Both the position numbers and the translations under genes were made by a program. This document shows, in pieces, positions 37,344 through 46,308 of a stretch of 64,000 nucleotides of DNA (within the stretch, counting starts at the first letter, position 1; the number at the start of each line of letters is the position of its first letter). The stretch lies in NCBI RefSeq assembly GCF_913774235.1, contig NZ_CAJYDW010000006.1:186001-250000 (forward strand), in the 5' to 3' direction. This stretch comes from an uncultured Pseudomonas sp. Lineage in GTDB: Bacteria; Pseudomonadota; Gammaproteobacteria; Pseudomonadales; Pseudomonadaceae. Below the pieces are notes generated by a model that saw only the letters and a program-made list of their open reading frames with translations, was not told where the DNA came from and did no database searches.

Positions 37344-38092
37344 ACCATCCCGAGCTACGCCCCGGTGAATGGCAGGCGCGCTGCGAGCTGGCCGCGCTGT
37401 ACCAGCTGCTCGCCCATTACCGCATGACCGATCTGATCGACACCCACATCACCCTGCGCCTGCCGGCCACGAGCGAGCTGTTCCTGATCAATAGATACGG
37501 CGTGCCCTTCGAGCGCATGACCGCCAGCGATCTGGTGCTGATCGACCTGGACGGCCGTCCGCAGCCCGGCCCCTTCGGGGAACAGTTGGTCAATGTCGCC
37601 GGCTTCGTCATCCACTCGGCGATCCACGCCGCCCGCCCCGACCTGCACTGCGTGATCCACACCCACACCGCGGCTGGCATGGCGGTGGCCGCCCAGCGCG
37701 ACGGCCTGCTGCCGCTCACCCAGCACGCCCTCAAGTTCTATGGTCACCTGGCCTATCACACCTACGAGGGCATCGCCCTGTCGCTGGACGAGCGCGCCCG
37801 GCTGGTCGCCGACCTAGGGCCACATCGGGCCATGATCCTGCGCAATCACGGCCTGCTGGTGGGCGGCGCCACCCCGGCGGAGGCCTTCCATGAGATCTAC
37901 TTCCTGGAACGCGCCTGCCAGGCGCAGGTCCAGGCGCTGGCCGGCGGGGTACCGCTGCACTATCCCAGCGAAGCCGTCTGCCAGCACACCGCCGCGCAAT
38001 TCCAGGCCGATGGCGCCGCGGGCCTCATCGAGCTGGCCTGGCAGGCGGCGCTGTCGCTGATCGAGGCGCAACGCGCCGACTGGTCTCGCTAG
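37340..38092 (+). CDS. Class II aldolase/adducin-family protein
   Basis: A 250-residue zinc-dependent aldolase-type protein. The HCVIHTHTAAGMAVAAQRDG segment supplies the His-X-His zinc ligands and RNHGLLVGGATPAEAFHEIY a later His, as in fuculose-phosphate aldolases. Translation starts in an ATGA overlap with the ABC fusion, so it belongs to the operon. It would fit a final carbon-carbon cleavage or decarboxylation after isomerisation and oxygenation; this is inference. Confidence 0.88.
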   Translation: MNHPELRPGEWQARCELAALYQLLAHYRMTDLIDTHITLRLPATSELFLINRYGVPFERMTASDLVLIDLDGRPQPGPFGEQLVNVAGFVIHSAIHAARPDLHCVIHTHTAAGMAVAAQRDGLLPLTQHALKFYGHLAYHTYEGIALSLDERARLVADLGPHRAMILRNHGLLVGGATPAEAFHEIYFLERACQAQVQALAGGVPLHYPSEAVCQHTAAQFQADGAAGLIELAWQAALSLIEAQRADWSR

Positions 38093-39252
38093 CTAATCGC
38101 CACCGCCCGCCGCCGGCCGAGCAGGGCCACGGCGGCCAGGGTGACCCCCAGGCTGACTAGCAGGCACAGCCCGAGCAGCCCGCGGTCGCCCCAGTGCTCC
38201 CGGGCCAGGGCATAGCACCAGGGCGCCGCCGCCGAGAGCAGGAAGCTCGGCGCCAGCAGCTTGCCGGTCAGCCGCGCATAGAGCGCCCGGTCGAACAGCT
38301 CCAGCGGCAGGCTGGCCCGCAGCACCGCCACCAGGCCGTTGAGGGCGCCATAGAGAAAGACGAAGCCGGCGGTGAGCAGCAGATGACCCTCGCTCGCCAG
38401 CGCCAGGCCGAAACTCAAGGGGAGCCCCAGGCCCAGCAGCAGATTGAGCTGGCGAGCCGACAGCCGCTGCCCGGAGGCCAGCTCCGCCAGCCGCGCACAG
38501 ACCTGACCGATGCCCCAGAGCGCGGCCACCTCCACCGGCACGCCGCGTTCAGCCAGCAGCGCCGGCAGATGGGCCGACAATCCCGCCGACAGAAAGCCGA
38601 TCAGCGCCATGCCGGTGGCGAAGAGCACCCCCGCCAGCCGTGGCGAGGTGCCGGCCACCACGGGAGGCAGCTCGGCACTGGGCAGTCGTCCACGCACATT
38701 GGGCAGTGGCAGCAAGAGCAACAAACCAGCAAGGGCGATACCGGCGTAGACCACCAGCCCCAGGCGCCAGCCCAGCATCTCCAGCAGCCAATGGCCCAGC
38801 GGCCAGAACACCGCCGAGGCCAGGCCGCCGAGCAGGGTGATGCGCACCATCACCGCTCGCGATCTGTCGCCGGCCAGCCGCGCCAGGGTGGCGAAGGCGG
38901 CGTCGTACAGCGACAGCCGCATGCCCACGCCCAGGATCACCCAGGCCAGATAGAACAGCGGCGCTGAGTGCGCGGCGGCTAGCCCCAGGCAACCCAGGGC
39001 ATCCAGCACCAGGCCCAGTTGCAGGGTCCGGCAGCCGCCCAGCCGCTCGATCAAGGCACCGCTGAAGGGCGAGACCAACCCCATGGTCAGCATCGCCAGG
39101 GAGAAGCCGCCGTAAACCCAGCGTTCCTCCCAGCCCAGCCCCGCCGCCATCGCCGGTCCGTAGACGCCGGGCAGATAGAAGGCCAGGCCCCAGGCCAGCA
39201 GTTGCATCAGGCCCAGCTGCCAGATGGCGCGGTCGCTCGGCATCGGCGTCAT
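38089..39252 (-). CDS. MFS transporter coupled to acetyltransferase gene
   Basis: A 387-residue major-facilitator protein with about twelve helices (opening LGLMQLLAWGLAFYLPGVYG) and a motif A-like loop GALIERLGG. Its ATG overlaps the stop codon of the upstream acetyltransferase gene (ATGA), so the two are translated as a pair. Its 3' end overlaps the convergent aldolase by four bases. Export of the acetylated product, or of the toxic precursor, is the likely joint function. Confidence 0.85.
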   Translation of the reverse strand: MTPMPSDRAIWQLGLMQLLAWGLAFYLPGVYGPAMAAGLGWEERWVYGGFSLAMLTMGLVSPFSGALIERLGGCRTLQLGLVLDALGCLGLAAAHSAPLFYLAWVILGVGMRLSLYDAAFATLARLAGDRSRAVMVRITLLGGLASAVFWPLGHWLLEMLGWRLGLVVYAGIALAGLLLLLPLPNVRGRLPSAELPPVVAGTSPRLAGVLFATGMALIGFLSAGLSAHLPALLAERGVPVEVAALWGIGQVCARLAELASGQRLSARQLNLLLGLGLPLSFGLALASEGHLLLTAGFVFLYGALNGLVAVLRASLPLELFDRALYARLTGKLLAPSFLLSAAAPWCYALAREHWGDRGLLGLCLLVSLGVTLAAVALLGRRRAVAIS

Positions 39253-39785
39253 CAGCGGCCGCCCGGCGTGCTGTCACCCTCGCCCAGGCTGCGTTGCATC
39301 AGGACCGAATCGAGCCAGCGGCCATGCTTGAAGCCCACCGCCTCGAAGGTCCCCACCGGGCGAAAGCCCAGCCGGCGGTGCAAGGCGATGGACGCCTGGT
39401 TGGCGCTGTCGCCGATCACCGCCACCAGTTGGCGGAAGCCCGCCGCGGTACAGCCTTCGATCACCTCCGCCAGCAAGCGCTGGCCGATGCCCCGTCCGCC
39501 CAGGCCGTCGCGCACGTACACCGAATCTTCCGCCGTGTGGCGATAGGCCGGGCGCGGTCGGTAGAGCACCGCGTAGGCATAGCCCACCACCTCGCCCTCC
39601 AGCTCGGCTACTCGGTACGGCAGCCCCGCCTGGCGCACGGCGGCGAGGCGACGCCCCAACTCAGCCACATCGGGCGGCTCCACTTCGAAGCTGGCGGAGC
39701 CGTAGAGCACGTGCTGGGCATAGATGGCCTGGATGGCCGGCAGGTCCTCAGGGGTGGCGTCACGCAACTGCAGGGTGGTGTTCAC
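39252..39785 (-). CDS. GNAT acetyltransferase, phosphinothricin/ArsN-type
   Basis: A 177-residue Gcn5-related N-acetyltransferase very similar in layout to Pat/MddA/ArsN. LRDATPEDLPAIQAIYAQHV opens it, SFEVEPPDV is the substrate loop, VYVRDGLGGRGIGQRLL is the acetyl-CoA loop, and VIGDSANQASIALHRRLGF is the family's C-terminal block. Such enzymes detoxify phosphinothricin, methionine sulfoximine or arsinothricin. It precedes an MFS gene and lies just over 1 kb from the arsenic operon, which favours an arsinothricin-type role. Confidence 0.88.
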   Translation of the reverse strand: MNTTLQLRDATPEDLPAIQAIYAQHVLYGSASFEVEPPDVAELGRRLAAVRQAGLPYRVAELEGEVVGYAYAVLYRPRPAYRHTAEDSVYVRDGLGGRGIGQRLLAEVIEGCTAAGFRQLVAVIGDSANQASIALHRRLGFRPVGTFEAVGFKHGRWLDSVLMQRSLGEGDSTPGGR

Positions 39786-39886
39786 GGGTTCTATCCAGCC
39801 TAGGGTTCGATGGCGAGATCATGCCGGGACGGCCAGGCAAAGATAAAGCTATGCTCGGTTATCCCAGGTATAAGCGAAACCTTGGC

Positions 39887-40774
39887 ATGGCCGACCTCAA
39901 TCTCACCCAACTCCAGACCTTCGTTCAGGTGGTCGCCACCGGCAGCTTTTCCGCCGCGGCCGACCGCCTGGGGCTGAGCCAACCGGCGGTGAGCTTGCAG
40001 ATCCGCCAACTGGAGCGGCGCCTGGGCCTCAAGCTGTTGGAGCGCCTCGGCCGCAGCCTCAAGCCCACCGCCGCCGGCAGCCTGCTGCTCGACCACGCCG
40101 CGCGCATCCAGGCCGAGGTGGACCTGGCGCTGCAGGCCCTGGCCAGCCACGGCGAGACCATCACCGGGCGGGTAGCCATCGGCACCGGGGCCACCGCCTG
40201 CATCCACCTGCTGCCGCCGCTGCTGGGCCAATTGCGCCAGCGCTTTCCGCAACTGGATGTGCGCGTCAGCACCGGCAATACCCTGGACGTACTGCGCGCG
40301 GTGGAGGACAACCGCCTCGACCTGGGCCTGGTCACCCTGCCGGCCAGCGGGCGCAACCTGCAGGTGGAACCGCTGCTGGACGACGCCTTCGTCGCCCTGC
40401 TGCTGCCGGCCAGTCCCCTGCCACAGCGGGCCCTCACCCCGCCGGACCTGGCCGAGACGCCGCTGCTGGCCTTCGAGACCGGCAGTAGCACCCGCTTATT
40501 GATCGATGACTGGTTCCGCCGCGCCGGCCAGGCCAGCCGCCCGGTGATGGAGCTGGGCAGCATCGAGGCGCTCAAGGAACTGGTGGCCGCCGGCCTCGGC
40601 TACAGCCTGGTCCCAGGCATCGCCGTGGCCACCGACCACCATCGCCACGGCCTCCGCGTCCAACCCCTGGTACCGCCGCTGACCCGCACCCTGGCCCTGG
40701 TGCTGCGCCGTGACAAACCCCTGAGCCGCGCCCTGCAGCAAGTGCTGGAGGCATTGCGACAGCTGCGTAGCTGA
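39887..40774 (+). CDS. LysR-family transcriptional regulator
   Basis: A 295-residue LysR regulator: N-terminal helix-turn-helix (VVATGSFSAAADRLGLSQPAVSLQI) and a CysB/CbbR-like effector domain with IGTGATACIHLLPPLL. It is divergent from the acetyltransferase-MFS pair, which it probably controls. The intergenic TTATCCCAGGTATAA (39859-39873) is a weak inverted repeat with the T-N11-A shape of a LysR box. Confidence 0.92.
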   Translation: MADLNLTQLQTFVQVVATGSFSAAADRLGLSQPAVSLQIRQLERRLGLKLLERLGRSLKPTAAGSLLLDHAARIQAEVDLALQALASHGETITGRVAIGTGATACIHLLPPLLGQLRQRFPQLDVRVSTGNTLDVLRAVEDNRLDLGLVTLPASGRNLQVEPLLDDAFVALLLPASPLPQRALTPPDLAETPLLAFETGSSTRLLIDDWFRRAGQASRPVMELGSIEALKELVAAGLGYSLVPGIAVATDHHRHGLRVQPLVPPLTRTLALVLRRDKPLSRALQQVLEALRQLRS

Positions 40775-40819
40775 GCGGGGGCTCGACCAGGGAGCAGCGA
40801 CGCGCTTACAATTCCATTA

Positions 40820-40843
40820 TTCAACGATCCTTGTATTATTGAA
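40820..40843. promoter_or_regulatory. Possible ArsR operator
   Basis: TTCAA-N14-TTGAA forms an inverted repeat directly before the arsR start. The same stretch can be read as a direct repeat ATTATTCAAC/ATTATTGAAC. Autoregulation by ArsR is expected for such operons; the exact site is inferred. Confidence 0.5.
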
Positions 40844-40845
40844 CC

Positions 40846-41166
40846 ATGAACCAAACGCAAGCCGTATCGGCCCTTGCCGCCCTCGCCCACCCCCAGCGCC
40901 TGAGCGTCTTTCGCGCCCTGGTGGTCGCCGGGACGGATGGCCTCACCCCGAGTCAGTTGGCCGACCAGCTGGACGTGGCACGGAGCAACCTCTCCTTCCA
41001 TCTCAAGGAGCTGGCCACCGCCGGCCTGGTCTCGGTGGAGCAGCAGGGGCGCAATCTCATCTATCGCGCCGCCTATGCCCAGATGAACGCCCTGCTCGGC
41101 TATCTCACCGAACACTGCTGCGCCGGCGCTCCGTGCGCGGTCAGCGATTCCGCGCGCTGCTGCTGA
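40846..41166 (+). CDS. arsR: ArsR-family arsenite-responsive repressor
   Basis: A 106-residue winged-helix repressor with LAHPQRLSVFRALVVAGTDG, helix-turn-helix LTPSQLADQLDVARSNLSFH LKEL, and a C-terminal Cys-rich tail (EHCCAGAPC...ARCC). The canonical E. coli ELCVCDL metal motif in the recognition helix is absent, so As(III) is probably bound by the C-terminal Cys pairs, as in other ArsR classes. It heads the acr3-arsC-chrA operon. Confidence 0.92.
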   Translation: MNQTQAVSALAALAHPQRLSVFRALVVAGTDGLTPSQLADQLDVARSNLSFHLKELATAGLVSVEQQGRNLIYRAAYAQMNALLGYLTEHCCAGAPCAVSDSARCC

Positions 41167-41245
41167 GCCCTTTGCCTACCCCATCAACACCAACGCCAGA
41201 CCCCACATGAATAGTCCCCCTCGCTGCCCTCCGCCAGCCAACCCC

Positions 41246-42292
41246 ATGAACACCTTCGAGCGCTACCTGAGTCTCTGGGTCGCCCTTTGCATCCTGGCCG
41301 GCGTCGTCCTCGGCCAGCTGGCACCAGGCCTGTTCCGCGCCATCGGGCAGATCGAGGTCGCTCAGGTCAACCTGCCGGTCGGGCTGCTGATCTGGATCAT
41401 GATCGTGCCCATGCTGCTCAAGGTGGATTTCGGCGCCCTGGGGCAGGTCCGCCAGCACTGGCGCGGGATCGGCGTCACCCTCTTCGTCAACTGGGCGGTC
41501 AAGCCCTTCTCCATGGCCCTGCTGGCCTGGCTGTTCATTCGCCAGCTGTTCGCCCCTTGGCTACCAACAGAACAGCTGGACAGCTACATCGCCGGCCTCA
41601 TCCTCCTGGCGGCGGCGCCCTGCACCGCCATGGTCTTCGTCTGGAGTCGGCTCACCCAGGGCGATCCGCTGTTCACCCTGTCCCAGGTCGCGCTCAACGA
41701 CACCCTCATGGTGTTCGCCTTCGCCCCCATCGTCGGCCTGCTGCTGGGCCTGTCGTCCATCGCGGTACCCTGGGCCACCCTGCTGCTCTCGGTGGTCCTC
41801 TATCTCGTGCTGCCGGTAATCCTCGCCCAGCTCTGGCGCCGTGCCCTGCTGCGCCGCGGCCAGGCCGCCTTCGACCGCACCCTGGGCCGCTTGGGGCCAC
41901 TGTCCATGGCGGCGCTGCTGGCCACCCTGGTGCTGCTGTTCGCCTTCCAGGGCGAGGCCATCCTGGCCCAGCCGCTGGTGATCGCCCTGCTGGCGGTGCC
42001 CATCCTGATCCAGGTGCTGTTCAATTCGGCGCTGGCCTACTGGCTGAATCGCCTGGTGGGCGAAAGCCACAGCGTCGCCTGCCCCTCGGCGCTGATCGGC
42101 GCCAGCAATTTCTTCGAACTGGCCGTGGCCGCCGCCATCAGCCTGTTCGGCTTCCACTCCGGCGCCGCCCTAGCGACCGTGGTGGGTGTCCTCATCGAGG
42201 TACCACTGATGCTGCTGGTCGTGCGCCTGGTGAACGGCTCGCGCGTCTGGTACGAAGGCGGTGCCCACTCTTCTCGTCGAGACCGCCCATGA
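41246..42292 (+). CDS. acr3: ACR3-family arsenite efflux permease
   Basis: A ten-helix inner-membrane arsenite/H+ antiporter of 348 residues. The hallmark LILLAAAPCTAMVFVWSRLT carries the essential Cys, and LIGASNFFELAVAAAISLFG the conserved Glu helix. I used the ATG beginning MNTFERYLSLWVALCILAGV; a start at 41207 would add 13 poorly conserved residues. It overlaps arsC by four bases. Confidence 0.94.
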   Translation: MNTFERYLSLWVALCILAGVVLGQLAPGLFRAIGQIEVAQVNLPVGLLIWIMIVPMLLKVDFGALGQVRQHWRGIGVTLFVNWAVKPFSMALLAWLFIRQLFAPWLPTEQLDSYIAGLILLAAAPCTAMVFVWSRLTQGDPLFTLSQVALNDTLMVFAFAPIVGLLLGLSSIAVPWATLLLSVVLYLVLPVILAQLWRRALLRRGQAAFDRTLGRLGPLSMAALLATLVLLFAFQGEAILAQPLVIALLAVPILIQVLFNSALAYWLNRLVGESHSVACPSALIGASNFFELAVAAAISLFGFHSGAALATVVGVLIEVPLMLLVVRLVNGSRVWYEGGAHSSRRDRP

Positions 42293-42714
42293 GCAGTGCC
42301 ATCACGATCTACCACAACCCTGCCTGCGGCACCTCGCGCAACGTGCTGGGCCTGATCCGCAACAGTGGCGTCGAGCCGGAGGTCATCCACTACCTGGAGA
42401 CCCCGCTCGATCAGGCGCACCTGGAGCGGCTGATCGCCGACCTGGGCATCCCGGTACGCGACCTGCTGCGCCAGAAGGGCACGCCCTATGCCGAACTGGG
42501 CCTGGACGATCCGCAGCTCAGCGACGCCGAGCTGATCGCCGCCATGCTGCGCCATCCCATCCTGATCAACCGACCCATCGTGGTGACGCCCCTGGGCACC
42601 CGCCTTTGCCGGCCCTCGGAACGGGTACTGGAGATCCTGCCCACTCCGCAGCGCGGGCCCTTCGTCAAGGAGGATGGCGAGGTCGTGGTCCCTCCAGCAG
42701 CGCCCAACGACTGA
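42289..42714 (+). CDS. arsC: Glutaredoxin-coupled arsenate reductase
   Basis: A 141-residue ArsC that reduces arsenate to arsenite for export by the adjacent Acr3. IYHNPACGTSRNVLGLIRN contains the catalytic Cys13; HPILINRPIVVTPLGTRLCR holds the arsenate-binding arginines. It starts in an ATGA overlap with acr3 and shares its frame with an unrelated open stretch upstream, so automatic calls could start it far too early. Confidence 0.94.
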   Translation: MSSAITIYHNPACGTSRNVLGLIRNSGVEPEVIHYLETPLDQAHLERLIADLGIPVRDLLRQKGTPYAELGLDDPQLSDAELIAAMLRHPILINRPIVVTPLGTRLCRPSERVLEILPTPQRGPFVKEDGEVVVPPAAPND

Positions 42715-42724
42715 GCGAGCCGTC

Positions 42725-43924
42725 ATGCGCGAAATCGTCCGTGGCCACGACAACCCCTGGCAGGTCTTCCTGATCTTCCTGCGCCTGGGTTGCACCAGCT
42801 TCGGCGGCCCCATCGCCCACCTCGGCTACTTTCGCCAGGCCTTCGTCGCCCGGCGGCGCTGGCTGGACGAGGCGGCCTACGCCGAGCTGATCGCGCTTTG
42901 CCAATTGCTGCCCGGCCCCACCAGCAGCCAGGTGGGCATGGCCCTGGGCCTGGGTCGCGCCGGCGGCTGGGGCATGCTGGCGGCCTGGCTCGGCTTCACC
43001 CTGCCCTCCGCGGCGCTGCTGATCCTCTGCGCCCTGGGGCTGGCGCGCTATCCGCAACTGGCCGACTCGGGTGTCGTCCAGGGCCTCAAGGTGTTCGCCG
43101 TGGCGGTGGTGGCCCAGGCGGTGTGGAGTATGGGGCGGTCGCTGTGCCCGGACGCTCGACGCCGCCTCCTGGCGCTGCTGGTCGCCGGCCTGGTGCTCTG
43201 GCTGCCCGGAGCGACCGGACAGCTGCTGGGGCTGGCCCTCGCCGCCCTGGTCGGGCGCCTCTTCCTCGCGCCACCGGCCACGCCAGCGGGCCTCAGCCTG
43301 CGACTCGGCCTGTCGCGCCGCCTCGGCGGCCTGGCCCTGGCGCTCTTCGCGCTACCCTTGCTGCTTCTGCCGCTCTGGACGGCATTCATCGAAGCGCCAG
43401 GTACCTCCCTGGCAACGGGCGTCTACCGCGCCGGCGCCCTGGTGTTCGGCGGCGGCCATGTGGTGCTGCCGCTGCTGCAGGGGGTCGTGGCGCCCAGCGG
43501 CCTGGTCAGCGATGCCCAGGTGCTGGCCGGCTATGGCCTCGCCCAAGCCGTGCCCGGCCCGCTGTTCACCTTCGCCGCCTATCTCGGCACCCTGGCCCCC
43601 TCCGCGCTACCCGCCTGGCTGAACGGCCTGTTCTGGACAGTGCTGATCTTCCTGCCCGGCGCCCTCATCCTGCTGGCGGCCCTGCCCTTCTGGCAGAGCC
43701 TGCGCCAGAGCCCCGGCTGGCAACGCGCCCTGACCGGACTCAACGCCGGCGTCGTCGGCGTGCTGCTCGCTGCCCTCTACGACCCGGTCTGGACCGGCGC
43801 CATCCACGGCCTCACCGACCTGGTACTGGCCCTCGTCGCCCTGGCCTTGCTCCTGAAAACGGCCTGGTCGCCACTGGCGGTGGGGCTGCTCGTCGTCCTC
43901 ATCCGTGTTTGCCTGAACTTTTAG
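42725..43924 (+). CDS. chrA: Chromate transporter ChrA
   Basis: A 399-residue two-domain chromate efflux protein. Both CHR domains are present: FLRLGCTSFGGPIAHLGYFR with QLLPGPTSSQVGMALG in the first half, and GALVFGGGHVVLPLLQ with GYGLAQAVPGPLFTFAAYLG in the second. The ATG at 42725 is eleven bases after the arsC stop. Joining arsenic and chromate efflux in one operon suggests a mixed-metal resistance cassette. Confidence 0.94.
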   Translation: MREIVRGHDNPWQVFLIFLRLGCTSFGGPIAHLGYFRQAFVARRRWLDEAAYAELIALCQLLPGPTSSQVGMALGLGRAGGWGMLAAWLGFTLPSAALLILCALGLARYPQLADSGVVQGLKVFAVAVVAQAVWSMGRSLCPDARRRLLALLVAGLVLWLPGATGQLLGLALAALVGRLFLAPPATPAGLSLRLGLSRRLGGLALALFALPLLLLPLWTAFIEAPGTSLATGVYRAGALVFGGGHVVLPLLQGVVAPSGLVSDAQVLAGYGLAQAVPGPLFTFAAYLGTLAPSALPAWLNGLFWTVLIFLPGALILLAALPFWQSLRQSPGWQRALTGLNAGVVGVLLAALYDPVWTGAIHGLTDLVLALVALALLLKTAWSPLAVGLLVVLIRVCLNF

Positions 43925-44097
43925 CGAACTACCGTTTGGCGGCGTGCCACTAGTGGCCCGATGGAATTGCGGAGTGGTTCGCGGTTTGCGTGCGAAAAGG
44001 TGGGCACTGTCAGCGCGACGTTCGGCTGCCAAGACGCCTCGCGATGTGCGAGACCGTCCAGCGAACGCTCGGCCTGCATGCATTAAGGATGACCGTC

Positions 44098-45369
44098 ATG
44101 ACCTACAAGAAACAGCCACTGGATTCCGATCACCCCCTCTTCACCCAAGCCCTCGCCGCGCTGCCGACCTTCGCCAAGGCGCCTCTGGTAGCCGCGCCCG
44201 CCCAGCCTGCGGGCACCTTCGACGGCGTCACCTACTACGCCTTCCAGAGCAAGCCCAGCCTCACCCTCGACATCAACACCACCCCCGAATACGTCGGCTT
44301 CGCCAAGACCTTCGATGCCCAGGGCCCGCATTATTCGGCCGCCTCGACGCTGAACGAACTGGTCCTCACCGGCCACTTCGAACACCAGCTGACCCGCCTC
44401 GATGGCCATACTCGTGGCGCCACCACCAGCGACAGCACCCTGGATTCGAGCATCGCCAAGCTCACCGTCAGCCTCACCGACGTGTCGACCAACGAATTCC
44501 ACGAAGGCGATCTCATCACGCTGGACAACTTCGACGGCCTGCAGACCTTTGACGGCTCCCAGTCCACGGTCGGCCTGTCGATCGATTTCCTCCATGGGAG
44601 TGGCTCAGGATCGGACTATACCTATGCCAGCCAGAGCGCCTTCCTCAAGAGCGTGATCACCGGCAGCGGCAAGGACCTGGTGAGCGTCAGCACCATCGCC
44701 GCCACGGAACTGGACAGCGTCGCCTCGCTGGCCAATTCCCGGGTCAAGATCATCACCGTCGACAGCGGCGCCAACAACGACCAGGTCGCCGCCCATATCC
44801 AGCAGGCCGACGTCGTCATCAACGCCGGCTCCGGCAACGACTATGTCGACCTGCTGTTCACCAAAGGCGTGGCCGCCCACAACGCCAACCTCAGCGGTAG
44901 CTTCGGTCACGGCGCCACCGTCACCCTGGGCGAGGGCCGCGACCACCTCACCGTCGATCCCAATCTGGTCAACTTCGATGGCAGCAGCACCGCCGCCGCC
45001 AATCGCTCGCTGGCGGCCAACCATGTGACGGTCACCGACTTCAAGGCGAGCGACGACGACATCGTCTTCGGCTCTGCGGTGTACGACGAGAAAGCCGTGG
45101 TCACCATCCAGGACACCGCCCTGGTCAAGGCCACCAGCCTGTTCGCCGCACTCAACACCGTGGCCCAGTCCACCACCGGCCTCGTCAATGCCGCCGTCTT
45201 CCACTACGGCCAGGACACCTATGTCTTCCGCGACGCCGGCACCGAAGGCCGGGTGGACAACCAGGATTCCCTGATCCAACTGGTGGGCATCCACAACCTC
45301 GACGACGTGGCCAGCACCGTCTCGGCCCGCGAGCGCTATGAACCGGGCGGTACGCTCGGCTGGGGTTGA
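44098..45369 (+). CDS. RTX-like hypothetical protein, possibly type I secreted
   Basis: A 423-residue protein with no Sec signal. Its middle part has repeat-like Asn/Gly/Asp-rich turns (ADVVINAGSGNDYVDLLFTK, then LGEGRDHLTVDPNLVNFDGS). The C-terminus VFRDAGTEGRVDNQDSLIQL VGIHNLDD resembles the tails of type I secretion substrates. I do not recognise a catalytic domain. The ATG at 44098 has AAGGA eight bases upstream; an earlier ATG at 44089 is possible. No type I transporter genes are adjacent. A strong terminator follows. Confidence 0.75.
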   Translation: MTYKKQPLDSDHPLFTQALAALPTFAKAPLVAAPAQPAGTFDGVTYYAFQSKPSLTLDINTTPEYVGFAKTFDAQGPHYSAASTLNELVLTGHFEHQLTRLDGHTRGATTSDSTLDSSIAKLTVSLTDVSTNEFHEGDLITLDNFDGLQTFDGSQSTVGLSIDFLHGSGSGSDYTYASQSAFLKSVITGSGKDLVSVSTIAATELDSVASLANSRVKIITVDSGANNDQVAAHIQQADVVINAGSGNDYVDLLFTKGVAAHNANLSGSFGHGATVTLGEGRDHLTVDPNLVNFDGSSTAAANRSLAANHVTVTDFKASDDDIVFGSAVYDEKAVVTIQDTALVKATSLFAALNTVAQSTTGLVNAAVFHYGQDTYVFRDAGTEGRVDNQDSLIQLVGIHNLDDVASTVSARERYEPGGTLGWG

Positions 45370-45386
45370 TACCCCCTGAGCCGCAC

Positions 45387-45413
45387 GGCCGCCCGGGGAT
45401 CGACCGGGCGGCC
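45387..45413 (+). terminator. Terminator-like hairpin after the RTX-like gene
   Basis: A perfect ten-bp stem GGCCGCCCGG/CCGGGCGGCC encloses a seven-base loop 18 bases after the stop codon. It lacks a run of T. Confidence 0.65.
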
Positions 45414-45517
45414 TGCCGCTTCTGTGAGGTACTCGTGGCTTACCGAAGAACTCGGGCACTCACAGCCAGGACTCAGGGTCTGTCTAGCGATACCCCTACG
45501 AATTCGAGGAACGCGCG

Positions 45518-46195
45518 ATGAAGATCCTGATGGTCCTGACCTCCCACGACCAGCTCGGCGACACCGGCAAGAAAACCGGTTTCTGGCTGGAAGAATTCGC
45601 TGCCCCCTACTACGTCTTCAAGGACGCCGGCGCCCAGATCACCCTGGCCTCCCCCGCCGGTGGCCAACCGCCGCTGGACCCCAAGAGCGACGCCCCCGAC
45701 GCCCAGACCGAGTCCACCGAACGCTTCAAGAAGGATCCCGAGGCGCAACAGGCACTCGCCAATACCGTCAAGCTGGCCGAGGTGCAGGCCGACGACTACG
45801 ACGGCCTATTCTACCCCGGCGGCCATGGTCCGCTCTGGGACCTCGCCGAATCCCGCGACTCCATCGCCCTGCTGGAGGCCTTCGCCCACTCCGGCAAGCC
45901 CTTCGGCCTGGTCTGCCACGCCCCCGGCGTCCTGCGCCACGTCAAGGCGGCCGATGGCACCCCGCTGGTCAAGGGCCGCGCCGTCACCGGCTTCAGCAAC
46001 AGCGAAGAAGCTGGCGTGCAACTCACCGACGTGGTGCCCTTCCTGGTGGAAGACGAACTCAAGCAGCTCGGCGCCCAGTACCAGAAGGGCCCGGACTGGG
46101 GTGAATTCGTGCTCGAAGACGGCAACCTGGTCACCGGCCAGAATCCGGCCAGTTCGGAAGCCGCGGCGGATGCCTTGTTGACCAAGTTGGGGTAA
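45518..46195 (+). CDS. DJ-1/PfpI-family protein (Hsp31-like)
   Basis: A 225-residue class I glutamine-amidotransferase-like protein. The nucleophile elbow FGLVCHAPGVLR gives Cys133-His134, and FYPGGHGPLWDLAE and the early Glu26 complete the Hsp31/GlxIII-type site. Such proteins act as glutathione-independent glyoxalases, deglycases or chaperones. GAGG lies eight bases before the ATG. A degraded second copy of part of this gene is found at 52227-52371. Confidence 0.92.
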   Translation: MKILMVLTSHDQLGDTGKKTGFWLEEFAAPYYVFKDAGAQITLASPAGGQPPLDPKSDAPDAQTESTERFKKDPEAQQALANTVKLAEVQADDYDGLFYPGGHGPLWDLAESRDSIALLEAFAHSGKPFGLVCHAPGVLRHVKAADGTPLVKGRAVTGFSNSEEAGVQLTDVVPFLVEDELKQLGAQYQKGPDWGEFVLEDGNLVTGQNPASSEAAADALLTKLG

Positions 46196-46308
46196 GAGCT
46201 CCAGCTGTGAAAAGCCTGCCGCTGGCGTGATGCTGTTCACTCCAAGCCTGTTTGAATGGAGGCCAGGTGTCGGTACCGCGTCGTTGGTAGCCGGACCTGG
46301 GGTTCGCT

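Noticed and set aside
41287..42288. N-terminal extension of arsC through acr3
   Set aside because: The frame is open by chance; the extension is Pro/Arg/Gly-rich and overlaps acr3. ArsC starts at 42289.
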